Shown one piece after another: positions 8,934-17,667 of a stretch of DNA of 64,000 bases (position 1 is the stretch's first letter; every line of letters begins with the position of its first letter). Location: NCBI GenBank assembly GCA_050246915.1, contig JBFWVD010000017.1, forward strand, positions 20,590-84,589, read 5' to 3'. Source of the stretch: JBFWVD01 sp050246915. Its GTDB lineage: Bacteria; Actinomycetota; Acidimicrobiia; Acidimicrobiales; Ilumatobacteraceae. Under the pieces are notes generated by a model, which saw nothing but the letters and a program-made list of their open reading frames with translations, was not told where the DNA came from and did no database searches. Both the position numbers and the translations under genes were made by a program.

Positions 8934-9070
8934 GGCGCGACTCCGTGGACTGCGTCATCGGCTCACCTCGGGCTGGGCAAGCTGACGCCTCGTCGATCAT
9001 CGGCCACATCGCCCGATGATTTGAGCCCGATCACCACCCGTCAGAAAGATTTCTGCAATAGAGCGCATGG

Positions 9071-12000
9071 TCAGTGGAAGTCCCGCGACGGCAACGACGC
9101 TCCAACCGGCAGCAACTCCAGCCGTTCGGCCACGATGTTCACCACCCCCTCCACCTTCTCGAGTCGACCTCGCACCAGCAGCGCTGGGGCACCGCGGGCC
9201 ACCCGTCGATAGCGGATCCAACACCCCCGGGAACAGATCACGTTGATGAGGCCGGTCTCGTCCTCGAGGTTGATGAACGTGGTCCCCCCGGCCGTCATTG
9301 GGCGTTGACGATGGGTCACCACTCCCCCGACCCACACCTTCGACCCGTGCTCCACGCGGCACAGCGCGTTGGCCGGTACCGCTCCACGGCGGTGCAGATG
9401 ATCACGCACGAACCGCGTGGGATGGCCATCGGGGCTCACCCCGGTGGCCCACAGATCGGCGTTGGCCGATTCGGCCTCGCTCATGCCCGGCAACTGCGGG
9501 GCACGCTCACCGGTCACGATGCCCTCGAGTCGATCGGATCGCCCCTGGCTCACCGCGCCGGCCGCCCACAGCGCCCGGCGACGATCGAGCCCCATGCTGG
9601 CGAACGCGCCCGCCGTGGCCAACGTCTCGAGCACCGGCAATGGGGCGTCGGTGCGACGGGTGAACTCGACCATGTCGGTGAACGGGCCATCTGTCAACCT
9701 GACTTGCTCGATGTGTTGGGCCAGTTCGGTGCCGAGCTTTCGTACCGAACCGAGCCCGAGGCGCACCGCCACATCGTTGTGCGACCCCGGACACGGCTGC
9801 AGCGTGGCCGCCGCCAACGACTCGTTCACATCGGGCGTGTGCACCACGACCCCGTGCCGACGCGCGTCGAGGGCGAGCGACTGAGGCGAGTAGAAGCCCA
9901 TGGGCTGCGCGTTCAGCAACGCCGCGCAGAATGCGGCCGGTTCGTAGAGCTTGATCCACGACGAGGCGTAGACCAGATAGGCGAAGCTCACCGAATGGCT
10001 CTCGGGGAAGCCGTAGTTGGCGAACGCTGCCATCTTGTCGAAGATCTGCTGGCCGATGTCCTCGCCGATGCCACGCTCGGCCATACCGGCGAACAGACGG
10101 GCTTTCAATCGCTCCATGCGTTCGCGCGATCGCTTGGAGCCCATGGCCTGACGCAGTTGATCGGCTTCCGACGGTGAGAAGCCGGCCACATCGATGGCCA
10201 TCTGCATGAGTTGCTCTTGGAAGAGCGGCACGCCGAGTGTCTTGGCGAGGGAGTTCTCGAGGAGTGGATGGAGATACGTGACCGGTTCGAGCCCGTTGCG
10301 GCGACGGATGTAGGGATGCACCGATCCGCCTTGGATGGGCCCGGGCCGGATGAGGGCCACCTCCACCACGAGGTCGTAGAAGGTGCGCGGTTTGAGGCGC
10401 GGCAACGTGGCCATCTGGGCCCGGCTCTCCACTTGGAACACGCCCACCGAGTCGGCCTTGCACAACATCTCGTACACGGCACGGTCTTGGGGCAAGGCGG
10501 CCAGATCGATCTCGTAGCCGCGGTGCTCATGCACCAGATCGACGGCGTAGTGCAACGCCGACAACATGCCCAGGCCGAGCAGATCGAACTTCACGAGCCC
10601 CACTGCCGCGCAATCGTCTTTGTCCCACTGCAACACCGAGCGGTTCTCCATGCGGGCCCACTCCACCGGGCACACCTCGATGACGGGCCGATCGCAGATG
10701 ACCATGCCGCCGGAGTGGATGCCGAGGTGGCGGGGGAAGTCCTCCACCTGTTGGGCCAGTTCGAGCACCGGGCCGGGGATGTCGTTGTCGGGTTGCTCGG
10801 CAGTGGCCTGCACGCGCCCCCATCCGTCGACCTGCTTGGACCACGCGTCTTGTTGGCCCGGCGCATGGCCGAGCGCCTTGGCCATGTCCCGGACGGCGGA
10901 GCGGGCGCGATAGGTGATGACGTTGGCCACCTGCGCGGCGTTGCGTCGCCCGTAGCGCTCGTAGACGTATTGGATGACCTCTTCGCGACGATCGGACTCG
11001 ATGTCGAGATCGATGTCGGGTGGCCCGTCTCGTTCGGGTGACAAGAAGCGTTCGAACAACAGACCGAGCGAGACGGCATCGGCCTTGGTGATGCCGAGCG
11101 AGTAACACACCGCGCTGTTGGCCGCCGAGCCGCGCCCTTGGCAATAGATATTGCTCGTGCGGCAGAACTCGACGATGTCCCACACGATGAGGAAGTAGCC
11201 GGGGAACCCCAGTGCTTCGATGATGGCCAGTTCGTGATCGATGGTGCGCCACGCCCGTGCTGTCACCGATTCGTCGGTGCTGTCGCCCGCTGCTTCATCG
11301 ACCGGGCGCGGCCGCGGGCCGTAACGGCGGCTGGCCGCCTGCATGGTGATGTGGCGCAGATACCCCATCTCGCTGAGACCGGGCGGGCACGGGAACGGCG
11401 GCAGGCTGGGTGCCACCAAGCGCAGATCGAACGCGCAGGCACGCCCCAACTCGGCGGCACGCTGGACCACGCCCGGATAGCGGGAGAACCGCCTCGATTG
11501 CTCGAGACCGGATCGCAGATGGGCCCCGGCCCCGGCGGGGAGCCAACCGTCGATCTCGTCGAGTGAACGACGTGAGCGCACCGCGGCCAATGCGGTGGCC
11601 AGTGGCCGGCGAGCGGGGTTGGCGTAGTGCACGTTGTTGGTGGCGATGCATTCCACCCCGGCGCGATGGGCAAGTTGGGCCAACGCGTCGTTGCGGGCGC
11701 TGTCGAGTGGATCGCCGTGATCCCACAACTCCACCAACACCCGATCGGCCCCGAACACGTCCATGAGCCGATGCAGTTCGACGGCCGCGGCACCGGGACC
11801 GTCGGCCAGCAACGCCGCCGGCACTGTTCCTTTGCGACACCCGGTGAGCGCATAGCAATGACCGGCCATGGCCCCCAGCGCATCGAGCGCGATGGACGGG
11901 GCGCCCTTCTCGCCGGCCAATTGCGCTTCGCTGATGGCTCGGGCCAGATGGGCATAACCCGACGGGCCATCGGCCAGTACCAGCAGATGCCGGCCGTGGG

Positions 12001-12460
12001 GATCAGCCTCCCCCATGGGCGGGCGTTGCATGCCGAGGGACAACTCGGAACCGAACACCGTGGGCAAACCGACGGCCCGGGCCGCCTCGGCGAAACGCAC
12101 CACACCGTAGAACCCGTTGTGATCGGTGAGGGCGAGGGCCTCGAGCCCCAAGCGGGCGGCCTCCTCGGCCAACTCCTCGGGATGTGATGCGCCGTCGAGG
12201 AAGGAGAAGTTGGAATGGCAGTGCAACTCGGCATAGGGAACCGAACCTTCCCGATGCACGTGGGCAGGGGCCTCATAGGGCTGACGTTTACGGCTCCACG
12301 CCGGGCTGTCGCCCCCGGCGTGGGGAGCGGGCGAACCGGGAGCCCGACCATTGGCGAGACGCGATGTCGACGATGATGCCGGGGACGTTGCCGGTGCCGG
12401 CTTGTCCGACAACCTGCGTTCCAATTCCCGCCACGGGACCGATGGATTGTTGAACCCCAT
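9071..12460 (-). CDS. dnaE2: error-prone DNA polymerase DnaE2 (SOS mutasome)
   Basis: A 1129-aa C-family polymerase of the DnaE2 class, which performs SOS mutagenesis with ImuA' and ImuB. Visible parts are a PHP domain (AELHCHSNFSFLDGASHPEE near residue 75), the palm acidic motif PDIDLDIESDRREEVIQYVY, the QVANVITYRARSAVRDMAK region, the tandem HhH region and an OB fold near the end (VWVGGVVTHRQRP). I chose ATG 12460 over the upstream in-frame ATG 12496 because the LexA box and -10 TATGTT sit at 12464-12479, 6 nt before this ATG, giving a leaderless SOS-regulated transcript. imuA'-imuB lie 2.7 kb upstream on the same strand rather than adjacent. Confidence 0.96.
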   Translation of the reverse strand: MGFNNPSVPWRELERRLSDKPAPATSPASSSTSRLANGRAPGSPAPHAGGDSPAWSRKRQPYEAPAHVHREGSVPYAELHCHSNFSFLDGASHPEELAEEAARLGLEALALTDHNGFYGVVRFAEAARAVGLPTVFGSELSLGMQRPPMGEADPHGRHLLVLADGPSGYAHLARAISEAQLAGEKGAPSIALDALGAMAGHCYALTGCRKGTVPAALLADGPGAAAVELHRLMDVFGADRVLVELWDHGDPLDSARNDALAQLAHRAGVECIATNNVHYANPARRPLATALAAVRSRRSLDEIDGWLPAGAGAHLRSGLEQSRRFSRYPGVVQRAAELGRACAFDLRLVAPSLPPFPCPPGLSEMGYLRHITMQAASRRYGPRPRPVDEAAGDSTDESVTARAWRTIDHELAIIEALGFPGYFLIVWDIVEFCRTSNIYCQGRGSAANSAVCYSLGITKADAVSLGLLFERFLSPERDGPPDIDLDIESDRREEVIQYVYERYGRRNAAQVANVITYRARSAVRDMAKALGHAPGQQDAWSKQVDGWGRVQATAEQPDNDIPGPVLELAQQVEDFPRHLGIHSGGMVICDRPVIEVCPVEWARMENRSVLQWDKDDCAAVGLVKFDLLGLGMLSALHYAVDLVHEHRGYEIDLAALPQDRAVYEMLCKADSVGVFQVESRAQMATLPRLKPRTFYDLVVEVALIRPGPIQGGSVHPYIRRRNGLEPVTYLHPLLENSLAKTLGVPLFQEQLMQMAIDVAGFSPSEADQLRQAMGSKRSRERMERLKARLFAGMAERGIGEDIGQQIFDKMAAFANYGFPESHSVSFAYLVYASSWIKLYEPAAFCAALLNAQPMGFYSPQSLALDARRHGVVVHTPDVNESLAAATLQPCPGSHNDVAVRLGLGSVRKLGTELAQHIEQVRLTDGPFTDMVEFTRRTDAPLPVLETLATAGAFASMGLDRRRALWAAGAVSQGRSDRLEGIVTGERAPQLPGMSEAESANADLWATGVSPDGHPTRFVRDHLHRRGAVPANALCRVEHGSKVWVGGVVTHRQRPMTAGGTTFINLEDETGLINVICSRGCWIRYRRVARGAPALLVRGRLEKVEGVVNIVAERLELLPVGASLPSRDFH

Positions 12461-12463
12461 GAA

Positions 12464-12479
12464 TCGAACATACGTTCGA
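12464..12479. promoter_or_regulatory. LexA (SOS) box over the dnaE2 promoter
   Basis: TCGAAC-ATAC-GTTCGA is a perfect match to the mycobacterial LexA operator TCGAAC-N4-GTTCGA. On the minus strand it contains the -10 TATGTT placed exactly 6 nt before the dnaE2 ATG, so LexA binding would block RNA polymerase directly. On the plus strand the same palindrome supplies a TACGTT, a possible -10 for the response-regulator transcript. Confidence 0.9.
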
Positions 12480-12516
12480 TGAACACTCGCGGTCAACCCC
12501 TCGTTCGGAGACAGGA

Positions 12517-12645
12517 ATGGATGACGTGCATCCCAATGCGGTCAGTTCACCCCGGGCGCGAGTAGGTCGATCGGATCGACGTGACACGCTTCTTCTGCAC
12601 CTGCTCAAGATCGTCTCAGCCGCGCCGATGCTTTCCTTGTCATGA
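12517..12645 (+). CDS. small 42-codon ORF coupled to the response regulator
   Basis: It encodes a 42-aa peptide (MDDVHPNAVSSPRARVGRS...). Its TGA overlaps the ATG of the next gene as ATGA. A GGAG six bases before the ATG gives a reasonable ribosome site, and a possible -10 TACGTT lies inside the LexA box upstream. It has no recognisable domain. It may serve translational coupling to the regulator or be a chance ORF; the overlap and ribosome site are the only support. Confidence 0.4.
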   Translation: MDDVHPNAVSSPRARVGRSDRRDTLLLHLLKIVSAAPMLSLS

Positions 12646-13418
12646 GCACGACACCACGCACCGACACAACAAACCGGCTCCGGGCCCTCATCGTCGACGA
12701 CGCACCCGAGCTGCGCATGCTGCTCGAGCCGCTCCTCGCCCGAGAAGGCTTCGACGTTCGCACCGCCTCCGATGGGGAGACGAGCATCGATCTGAGCAGG
12801 ACATTCAACCCGGACGTGATCATCTTGGATCTGATGATGCCTGGCATCGACGGACTCGAGACCTGCCGCCGGATCCGGATGTTCTCCGACGCCTACATCG
12901 TCATGCTCACGTCGAAGGACGCTGCCGTCGACAAGATCATCGGTCTGTCGATGGGCGCCGACGACTACATCTCCAAGCCGTTCAGCCCGCAGGAGCTCAT
13001 CGCTCGCCTCCGGGCCATGCTGCGCCGACCGCGGGTGAGCTCTTCGTTCGCCGAGGCCGCCACCATGACCCCGACTGCCACACCGACCAACGGCGAGAGC
13101 GTCAAGAACTTCGGCGATCTCGAGCTCGATCTCGAAGCTCGTCAGATCAAGGTCGGCGGACACGTCGTGGACGCCACCCGCATCGAGTTCGAGTTGCTGG
13201 CGACGTTGTGCAGCCGTCCCCGGATGGTGTTCAGCCGCACGCAGCTGCTCGAGATCGTGTGGGGCCCGCACTGGTACGGCGACACCCATGTGGTCGACGT
13301 GCACATGTCGAACCTGCGCAAGAAGCTCGGCGATCGCAACCGCTCGGCGCGCTACATCCAGACCGTGCGTGGCATCGGGTTCCGTCTCGGCGACGAGATC
13401 ACCCAAGCCGCCAGCTGA
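12642..13418 (+). CDS. OmpR/PhoB-family response regulator
   Basis: A 258-aa two-component transcription factor. The receiver domain (about 10-125) has the acidic pair DDAPE, the phospho-acceptor Asp in DVIILDLMMPGIDG, the LTSKD Thr/Ser switch and the conserved Lys in ISKPFSPQEL. A linker of about 35 aa leads to a winged-helix Trans_reg_C domain (about 150-255) ending in RYIQTVRGIGFRLG. No histidine kinase is adjacent; an Hpt-domain gene is convergent 42 bp downstream. Its promoter region reaches the LexA box shared with dnaE2, so DNA-damage control is possible but unproven. Confidence 0.93.
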   Translation: MSTTPRTDTTNRLRALIVDDAPELRMLLEPLLAREGFDVRTASDGETSIDLSRTFNPDVIILDLMMPGIDGLETCRRIRMFSDAYIVMLTSKDAAVDKIIGLSMGADDYISKPFSPQELIARLRAMLRRPRVSSSFAEAATMTPTATPTNGESVKNFGDLELDLEARQIKVGGHVVDATRIEFELLATLCSRPRMVFSRTQLLEIVWGPHWYGDTHVVDVHMSNLRKKLGDRNRSARYIQTVRGIGFRLGDEITQAAS

Positions 13419-13460
13419 GCCAATCGCCTGGCTGAAGCTCTCAGCGGGGCCGGCTCGCTC

Positions 13461-13805
13461 CTACCAGGAGCCCAGAACAGAACGAACTTCGACGACCTGC
13501 TGATCGATCACCGACAGCAGGTCGTCTGCTTCCGAGAGATCCCCGAAGCGGGCGTGATCTTCGATGGCACGCGCCGGGGCGAAGATGGCCCGCACTCCCA
13601 CCGTCACGCTGGCCGACGCCAACGCGTGTGCGGTGGAGATGACGGCGTCGACATCGCGCCCAGCGATCGCTGCAGCCAACCCGTCGCGCCGGCTGGCGAG
13701 ATGATCGAGATAAGCAACGAGCACCGACCGAACGATGTCACGATCGGCCAGATCGTCCGCCAACTGCTCCAGAACGTGCACATCGACCGGACCCGTCACC
13801 GCCAT
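13461..13805 (-). CDS. Hpt (histidine phosphotransfer) domain protein
   Basis: A small helical protein (114 aa from ATG 13805) with the Hpt signature around AHALASASVTVGVRAIFAPA: the phosphorylatable His is followed by Ala-Leu and a small-residue turn, as in AHxLKGxxxxxG. It is likely a phosphorelay intermediate for a response regulator, possibly the convergent OmpR-type regulator next door. The ATG was chosen because a TACCGT -10 ends 7 nt upstream, as in the leaderless genes of this window; an upstream in-frame start (13838) would precede that promoter. Confidence 0.7.
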   Translation of the reverse strand: MAVTGPVDVHVLEQLADDLADRDIVRSVLVAYLDHLASRRDGLAAAIAGRDVDAVISTAHALASASVTVGVRAIFAPARAIEDHARFGDLSEADDLLSVIDQQVVEVRSVLGSW

Positions 13806-13871
13806 GGGTCTCACGGTACTGCGGAGCTGAGCACCCAAAGCTCCGGCGCTGCGCTCAGTTGTGTGTAGGCG

Positions 13872-14999
13872 TCACGCAGCGGGTGGCGCCGAGACGTGCG
13901 GGAAGAGCTCGCTGAACGCACCGATCCGCTGCCGCTCGCTGACCGCAGGCTCGACACCGCCGAACAACTCCTGCAACGTCTCTTGCGTGTGGCCGTACGT
14001 TCCCTCGAGGTGGGGATAGTCGCTGCCGAACATCGCGTTCTTGTAGCCGTGCGCCCAGTACGACGCAGGCGCCGACTTGTCGTGCTGGAAGCTCGTGTAC
14101 ACGTTGGAGAACAAGTACTCGCTGGGGCTCCGCTCGAGCTTTGGGTTCACCCACATGCTGTGCTGGCGATTGGCCTCGTCGAGCTTGTCGGCCATGTAGA
14201 TCAGCCACGTGGCGCCGCTTTCGGACACGAGCACCTTGAGGTTCGGGCAGCGATCGAACACGCCGGAGGCCACGAGCTTCATAGCCGTGTACTGACCGTC
14301 ACGCAACGACTCGACGTAGTTCATGAGCGCTCCGCCACGGCCGCGGAACTGCGACGACTGGTCGACACCGGCCGAGCCGATGTGGACACCGACCACCATG
14401 CCGGTCTCTTCACACGCCTTCCACAACGGATCCCACTCGGGATGGTTGAGGTCTTCACGTCCAGGCGGGCGACCGGCCGGGACGCTGATGGCGTGCAGAC
14501 CGATCTCCGCGCAGTGGTGCACCTCAGCGACCGCGTCGGCGACGTCGAGCATCGGCATCAAGCCCGCGGGGACCATGCGATCGGGAGCGATGCCTTGGAT
14601 CTCGGACACCATCCACTCGTTCTCGGCATGGGCCGCTGCCTTCACCAGCTTCGGGTCTGTGATGAGCGCAGACCACATGCCGATCGATGCATAGACGACC
14701 TCGCCCCAGACACCCTCGTTGTCGAGGTCGACGATCCGCTTCTTCATGTCGCGTGTACCGGGCGGGCGGCTCGACATCTCGCCGATCGTCTCGCCGGTCT
14801 CGGCGTTGCGGACCAACGCGATCTTCGGGGTCGGTCGCTTGAACGAGGCGCCGTCGACCTCGACGAGCTCCTCGACATCGCTGAGCTTGGTGGTCTTGGG
14901 CATTCGGTCCGCGAGGGCCCGCGGCATGATCGAGTGCCACAGGTCCTCGGGCTCGATGAAGTGCGAGTCGCCAGAATGGGTCCAGAGCTTTTCGGGCAT
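13872..14999 (-). CDS. amidohydrolase-2 family metal-dependent hydrolase
   Basis: A 375-aa TIM-barrel hydrolase related to the ACMSD/amidohydrolase-2 family, which hydrolyses or decarboxylates diverse small molecules. Metal-site elements are visible: N-terminal DSHFIEPEDLW, the barrel His in GMVVGVHIG, the ESGATWLIYMADKLD strand and the C-terminal Asp in GSDYPHLEGT. The substrate is unknown. An in-frame extension to 15371 was rejected because a TACGCT -10 sits exactly 6 nt before this ATG. It lies between the Hpt gene and imuB with no sign of cotranscription. Confidence 0.85.
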   Translation of the reverse strand: MPEKLWTHSGDSHFIEPEDLWHSIMPRALADRMPKTTKLSDVEELVEVDGASFKRPTPKIALVRNAETGETIGEMSSRPPGTRDMKKRIVDLDNEGVWGEVVYASIGMWSALITDPKLVKAAAHAENEWMVSEIQGIAPDRMVPAGLMPMLDVADAVAEVHHCAEIGLHAISVPAGRPPGREDLNHPEWDPLWKACEETGMVVGVHIGSAGVDQSSQFRGRGGALMNYVESLRDGQYTAMKLVASGVFDRCPNLKVLVSESGATWLIYMADKLDEANRQHSMWVNPKLERSPSEYLFSNVYTSFQHDKSAPASYWAHGYKNAMFGSDYPHLEGTYGHTQETLQELFGGVEPAVSERQRIGAFSELFPHVSAPPAA

Positions 15000-15011
15000 G
15001 TCCCCAGCGTA
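15000..15011 (-). promoter_or_regulatory. leaderless promoter of the amidohydrolase gene
   Basis: On the minus strand, TACGCT (15011-15006) is followed by the 6 nt GGGGAC and the ATG at 14999. No other ribosome-binding element is present. Confidence 0.65.
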
Positions 15012-15120
15012 AAGAGCATTGCGCCCGGTGTCGTCGCCCAAACCGCCGATGGAACGGCGTTCCGCCACACAGCACCCGTCTTGGCCCCGCAGGGGTCTTG
15101 GGTCGTAGGTCGTGGATGAC

Positions 15121-16797
15121 CTACGCGTAGTCGGCTTCGATCCACCAACGGCCACCTTCCAACACGGCGACGACGGCACGGCCGGACTCATCGAGCAACT
15201 GGAAGCGGGCCCGGCGCCGATGGTTGTCGGCATCCCACCATCGCTCCTGCACGCACCACGGACCGGCCCACGCGCTGATCTGTCGCCAGCTGCCGCCCTC
15301 GACGCGAAAACGCGCCGGCTCGGCTTCCACCATCTGGCGGCCGTTGACGCGAACCGTGGCGCCATGAGCATCGATCACCTCGGCCGGTATCGGTTCGAGC
15401 ATCACCACCGCCGGCGATGGAGTTGGCAGCTGACCGGGCCACGGGGGGATCTGCACGGGCACCACCGGACGCCCATCGAGACGGGCCACCAGATCCACCG
15501 AATCGGCTGGCACCAACACCAACTGCTCAGCCGGCCCGCGACCACCACGCCACTCGGCCACCTGAACACCATCGCGACCGACCATGGCACTCAAGCGGGC
15601 CACCGCTCGTAGGGCGCGATCGTCGTCGTCACTACGACCACCCCAGAAGCCGAGCTGACGCCCGCTGTCGGGCACCACCTCATCGGGCACGAGGCGCAAC
15701 AGCGCGATGCCTGCGGTGGCCGCGGCGCGCTGATCGCGCGCTGCCGCAGTGAGCCAACCGTCGAGCTGCCAACGGACCCGCTCGGTGATGGCCGCCACAC
15801 TGAGCGCCCCTTCATGACGCCACAACCGACTCGATCGCTCACCGTGCTCGGTCTCGGCCTCGATGGCCAGACGGGTGCAGGCCAATCCTCGTCCGGCCAA
15901 CATCTCGTGCAGTTGCTCGGCCAGCACCTTGGCCAAGAAAGCCACCCGGTCGACACGGTCGGCCGGTGGGTCGATCTCGGATTGGACGACCACATCGGGG
16001 GGTGGGCGGCGAGCATCGAGCGGCCGATCGTCCTCGCCTGTGGCCAGCCGATGGACCATGTGCCCCAAGGGTCCGAAGCGAGCCAGGAGATCGGCGCGGT
16101 CGAAGGCGGCCAGCGCTCCGAGCGTGGTGACGCCCAGCTGCCCCAACAACTCCACGAAGCCAGCGTCAACGCCCGCTGCCGCGCTGAGCGCACTCACCGG
16201 GATGGGAGCGAGGAACTGTGGCGTGTGATGCAACGGCACCACGGTGCCGTTCATCGTGTCGTCGCCCCTCGTGCCACCGCACGTCGTGGCGTCACCTGCG
16301 CTCCCGACCGCGGCCAACGTGGCGGCAAAACGCGAGGCGGCGATGCCCACCCCCGGCCCGGGGTTCACACTGGTGTCAATGTGAATTGCATCGCGCACGT
16401 GACGGAGCACCAGCGCAGCCAGTGCTTCATCGCCTCCCCAATAACGCGAGGGCCCACGCGTCGCAAACGCGACCCGCCCGGGAGCGAGCACCTCAGCCAT
16501 CGGGGTGAGTGGTTCGATCGCCGCGACCACTGCTTCGAAACGTCGGGCATCGCGAGCGAGATCGTGGGCGATGATCTCCACCGACGGACATCGTGACTGC
16601 GCTTCGCGGCGCCGCATGCCCACGCGCACACCTTCGTGTCGAGCCATCGACGAGATGGCCAGCACCCGGTTGGCGTGCACCACTGCGGCTGGAACACCCG
16701 ATGCCACCTCGGCGGCCACCACCGACCACTGCGGCCACGACAACACCAACACCCGACCCGGCTCACGCTCGCTCGGCCGACGCGCTGCCACTGTCAT
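15121..16797 (-). CDS. imuB: ImuB, Y-family polymerase-like mutasome hub protein
   Basis: A 558-aa UmuC/DinB homologue that in mycobacteria lacks polymerase activity and links DnaE2 and ImuA' to the beta clamp. The N-terminal palm (LSWPQWSVVAAEVASGVPAA; RVGMRRREAQSRCPSVEII) lacks the usual DVDxFF-type catalytic acids, as expected for ImuB. Little-finger and C-terminal regions follow, with KVLAEQLHEMLAGRGLACT. The ATG overlaps the imuA' stop by 4 bp, so both come from the LexA-controlled promoter at 17.6 kb. An in-frame extension to 16977 is not needed. Confidence 0.9.
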   Translation of the reverse strand: MTVAARRPSEREPGRVLVLSWPQWSVVAAEVASGVPAAVVHANRVLAISSMARHEGVRVGMRRREAQSRCPSVEIIAHDLARDARRFEAVVAAIEPLTPMAEVLAPGRVAFATRGPSRYWGGDEALAALVLRHVRDAIHIDTSVNPGPGVGIAASRFAATLAAVGSAGDATTCGGTRGDDTMNGTVVPLHHTPQFLAPIPVSALSAAAGVDAGFVELLGQLGVTTLGALAAFDRADLLARFGPLGHMVHRLATGEDDRPLDARRPPPDVVVQSEIDPPADRVDRVAFLAKVLAEQLHEMLAGRGLACTRLAIEAETEHGERSSRLWRHEGALSVAAITERVRWQLDGWLTAAARDQRAAATAGIALLRLVPDEVVPDSGRQLGFWGGRSDDDDRALRAVARLSAMVGRDGVQVAEWRGGRGPAEQLVLVPADSVDLVARLDGRPVVPVQIPPWPGQLPTPSPAVVMLEPIPAEVIDAHGATVRVNGRQMVEAEPARFRVEGGSWRQISAWAGPWCVQERWWDADNHRRRARFQLLDESGRAVVAVLEGGRWWIEADYA

Positions 16798-17588
16798 CGA
16801 GCACGGGCGTTCAGCGATGCCACCGCGCCCATCGGTTCGATGATGGCCAACGCACCGTCGGCGTCGGGGAGCAACACCTGCGATCGACGAGGACGGCTGG
16901 CGCCACGTCGCCCCGTCGCCTCGATGGTGACCCGCCGCTCGCGCAGATGACCGTGCCCGTGCCCCAAGCCCGTCCACGTCGCCTCGATCACGTCCAAGCG
17001 CAGATCGGGTTGGAAGGGCCCGTCACCCATGGTCAGCATCACCGAGCCACGCTCACGCAATCGTGCGGCCAGTCGACGGCCGTCGCTGGCCGAGGCACGA
17101 CGCGGCGGCCAGGTGAGCACCACCTCGAACGCATCGAGGCATGCCGCTACCACCGTGGCCCAACCGATGCCCTCACCACTGGAGCGGTCATCGACACGAT
17201 CTCGTGGCGGCACATCGACCATCACCAGTCGCTCCAGCGACAGTCCCATCTCACGAGCCGCGCTCAACCCCAGTGCGCCGCTGACATCACGGCCGTTCGA
17301 GATGCCATTCGATGTACCGGGTGCGCCCACCACCGCCATCCATCGCCCGCTGGAGACAGCGGCCACCACCAAGGCCATGGCCAGGGACACCGCGCCAGTG
17401 CCCCCGGAGATCTCAGTGACCGTGCCTCGCCGCAACCCGCCCTCAGGCAGCAACGACATGAGCGGGGGCAACACCGGGAGGATCTGCTCCTCGGCCAACG
17501 ACACCGGCCGGGCCCCGAGCGCCAACGCGCCCAAGGACGTTGCCAGCGCAGCAGCGCCCGAGTTGTGCGTCATCGCCGGCGATGCCAT
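16794..17588 (-). CDS. imuA': ImuA' (RecA/SulA-like) SOS mutasome protein
   Basis: A 264-aa RecA-fold protein of the actinobacterial ImuA' type, the accessory factor of the ImuB-DnaE2 translesion system. It has the RecA-like loop GTVTEISGGTGAVSLAMALV in place of a strict Walker A, and a later strand EVVLTWPPRRAS. The start ATG 17588 was selected because a TACCTT -10 lies 6 nt before it, with the LexA box just upstream. It is the first gene of the imuA'-imuB pair. Confidence 0.87.
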   Translation of the reverse strand: MASPAMTHNSGAAALATSLGALALGARPVSLAEEQILPVLPPLMSLLPEGGLRRGTVTEISGGTGAVSLAMALVVAAVSSGRWMAVVGAPGTSNGISNGRDVSGALGLSAAREMGLSLERLVMVDVPPRDRVDDRSSGEGIGWATVVAACLDAFEVVLTWPPRRASASDGRRLAARLRERGSVMLTMGDGPFQPDLRLDVIEATWTGLGHGHGHLRERRVTIEATGRRGASRPRRSQVLLPDADGALAIIEPMGAVASLNARAR

Positions 17589-17600
17589 CCCCCCAAGGTA

Positions 17601-17616
17601 GCGAACAGGTGTTCGA
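17601..17616. promoter_or_regulatory. LexA (SOS) box of imuA'-imuB
   Basis: GCGAAC-AGGT-GTTCGA differs by one base from the palindromic LexA consensus TCGAAC-N4-GTTCGA. It abuts the minus-strand -10 TACCTT (17600-17595), which is followed by six G residues and the imuA' ATG. Confidence 0.88.
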
Positions 17617-17667
17617 TCGCTCAAGGGGCCGGGTCGGGCCGAGCCCACCGCTCACCCGAGAACGCGC

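Noticed and set aside
16797..16977. Longer start for imuB
   Set aside because: The extension overlaps imuA' out of frame; the ATGA overlap at 16794-16797 is the natural coupled start.
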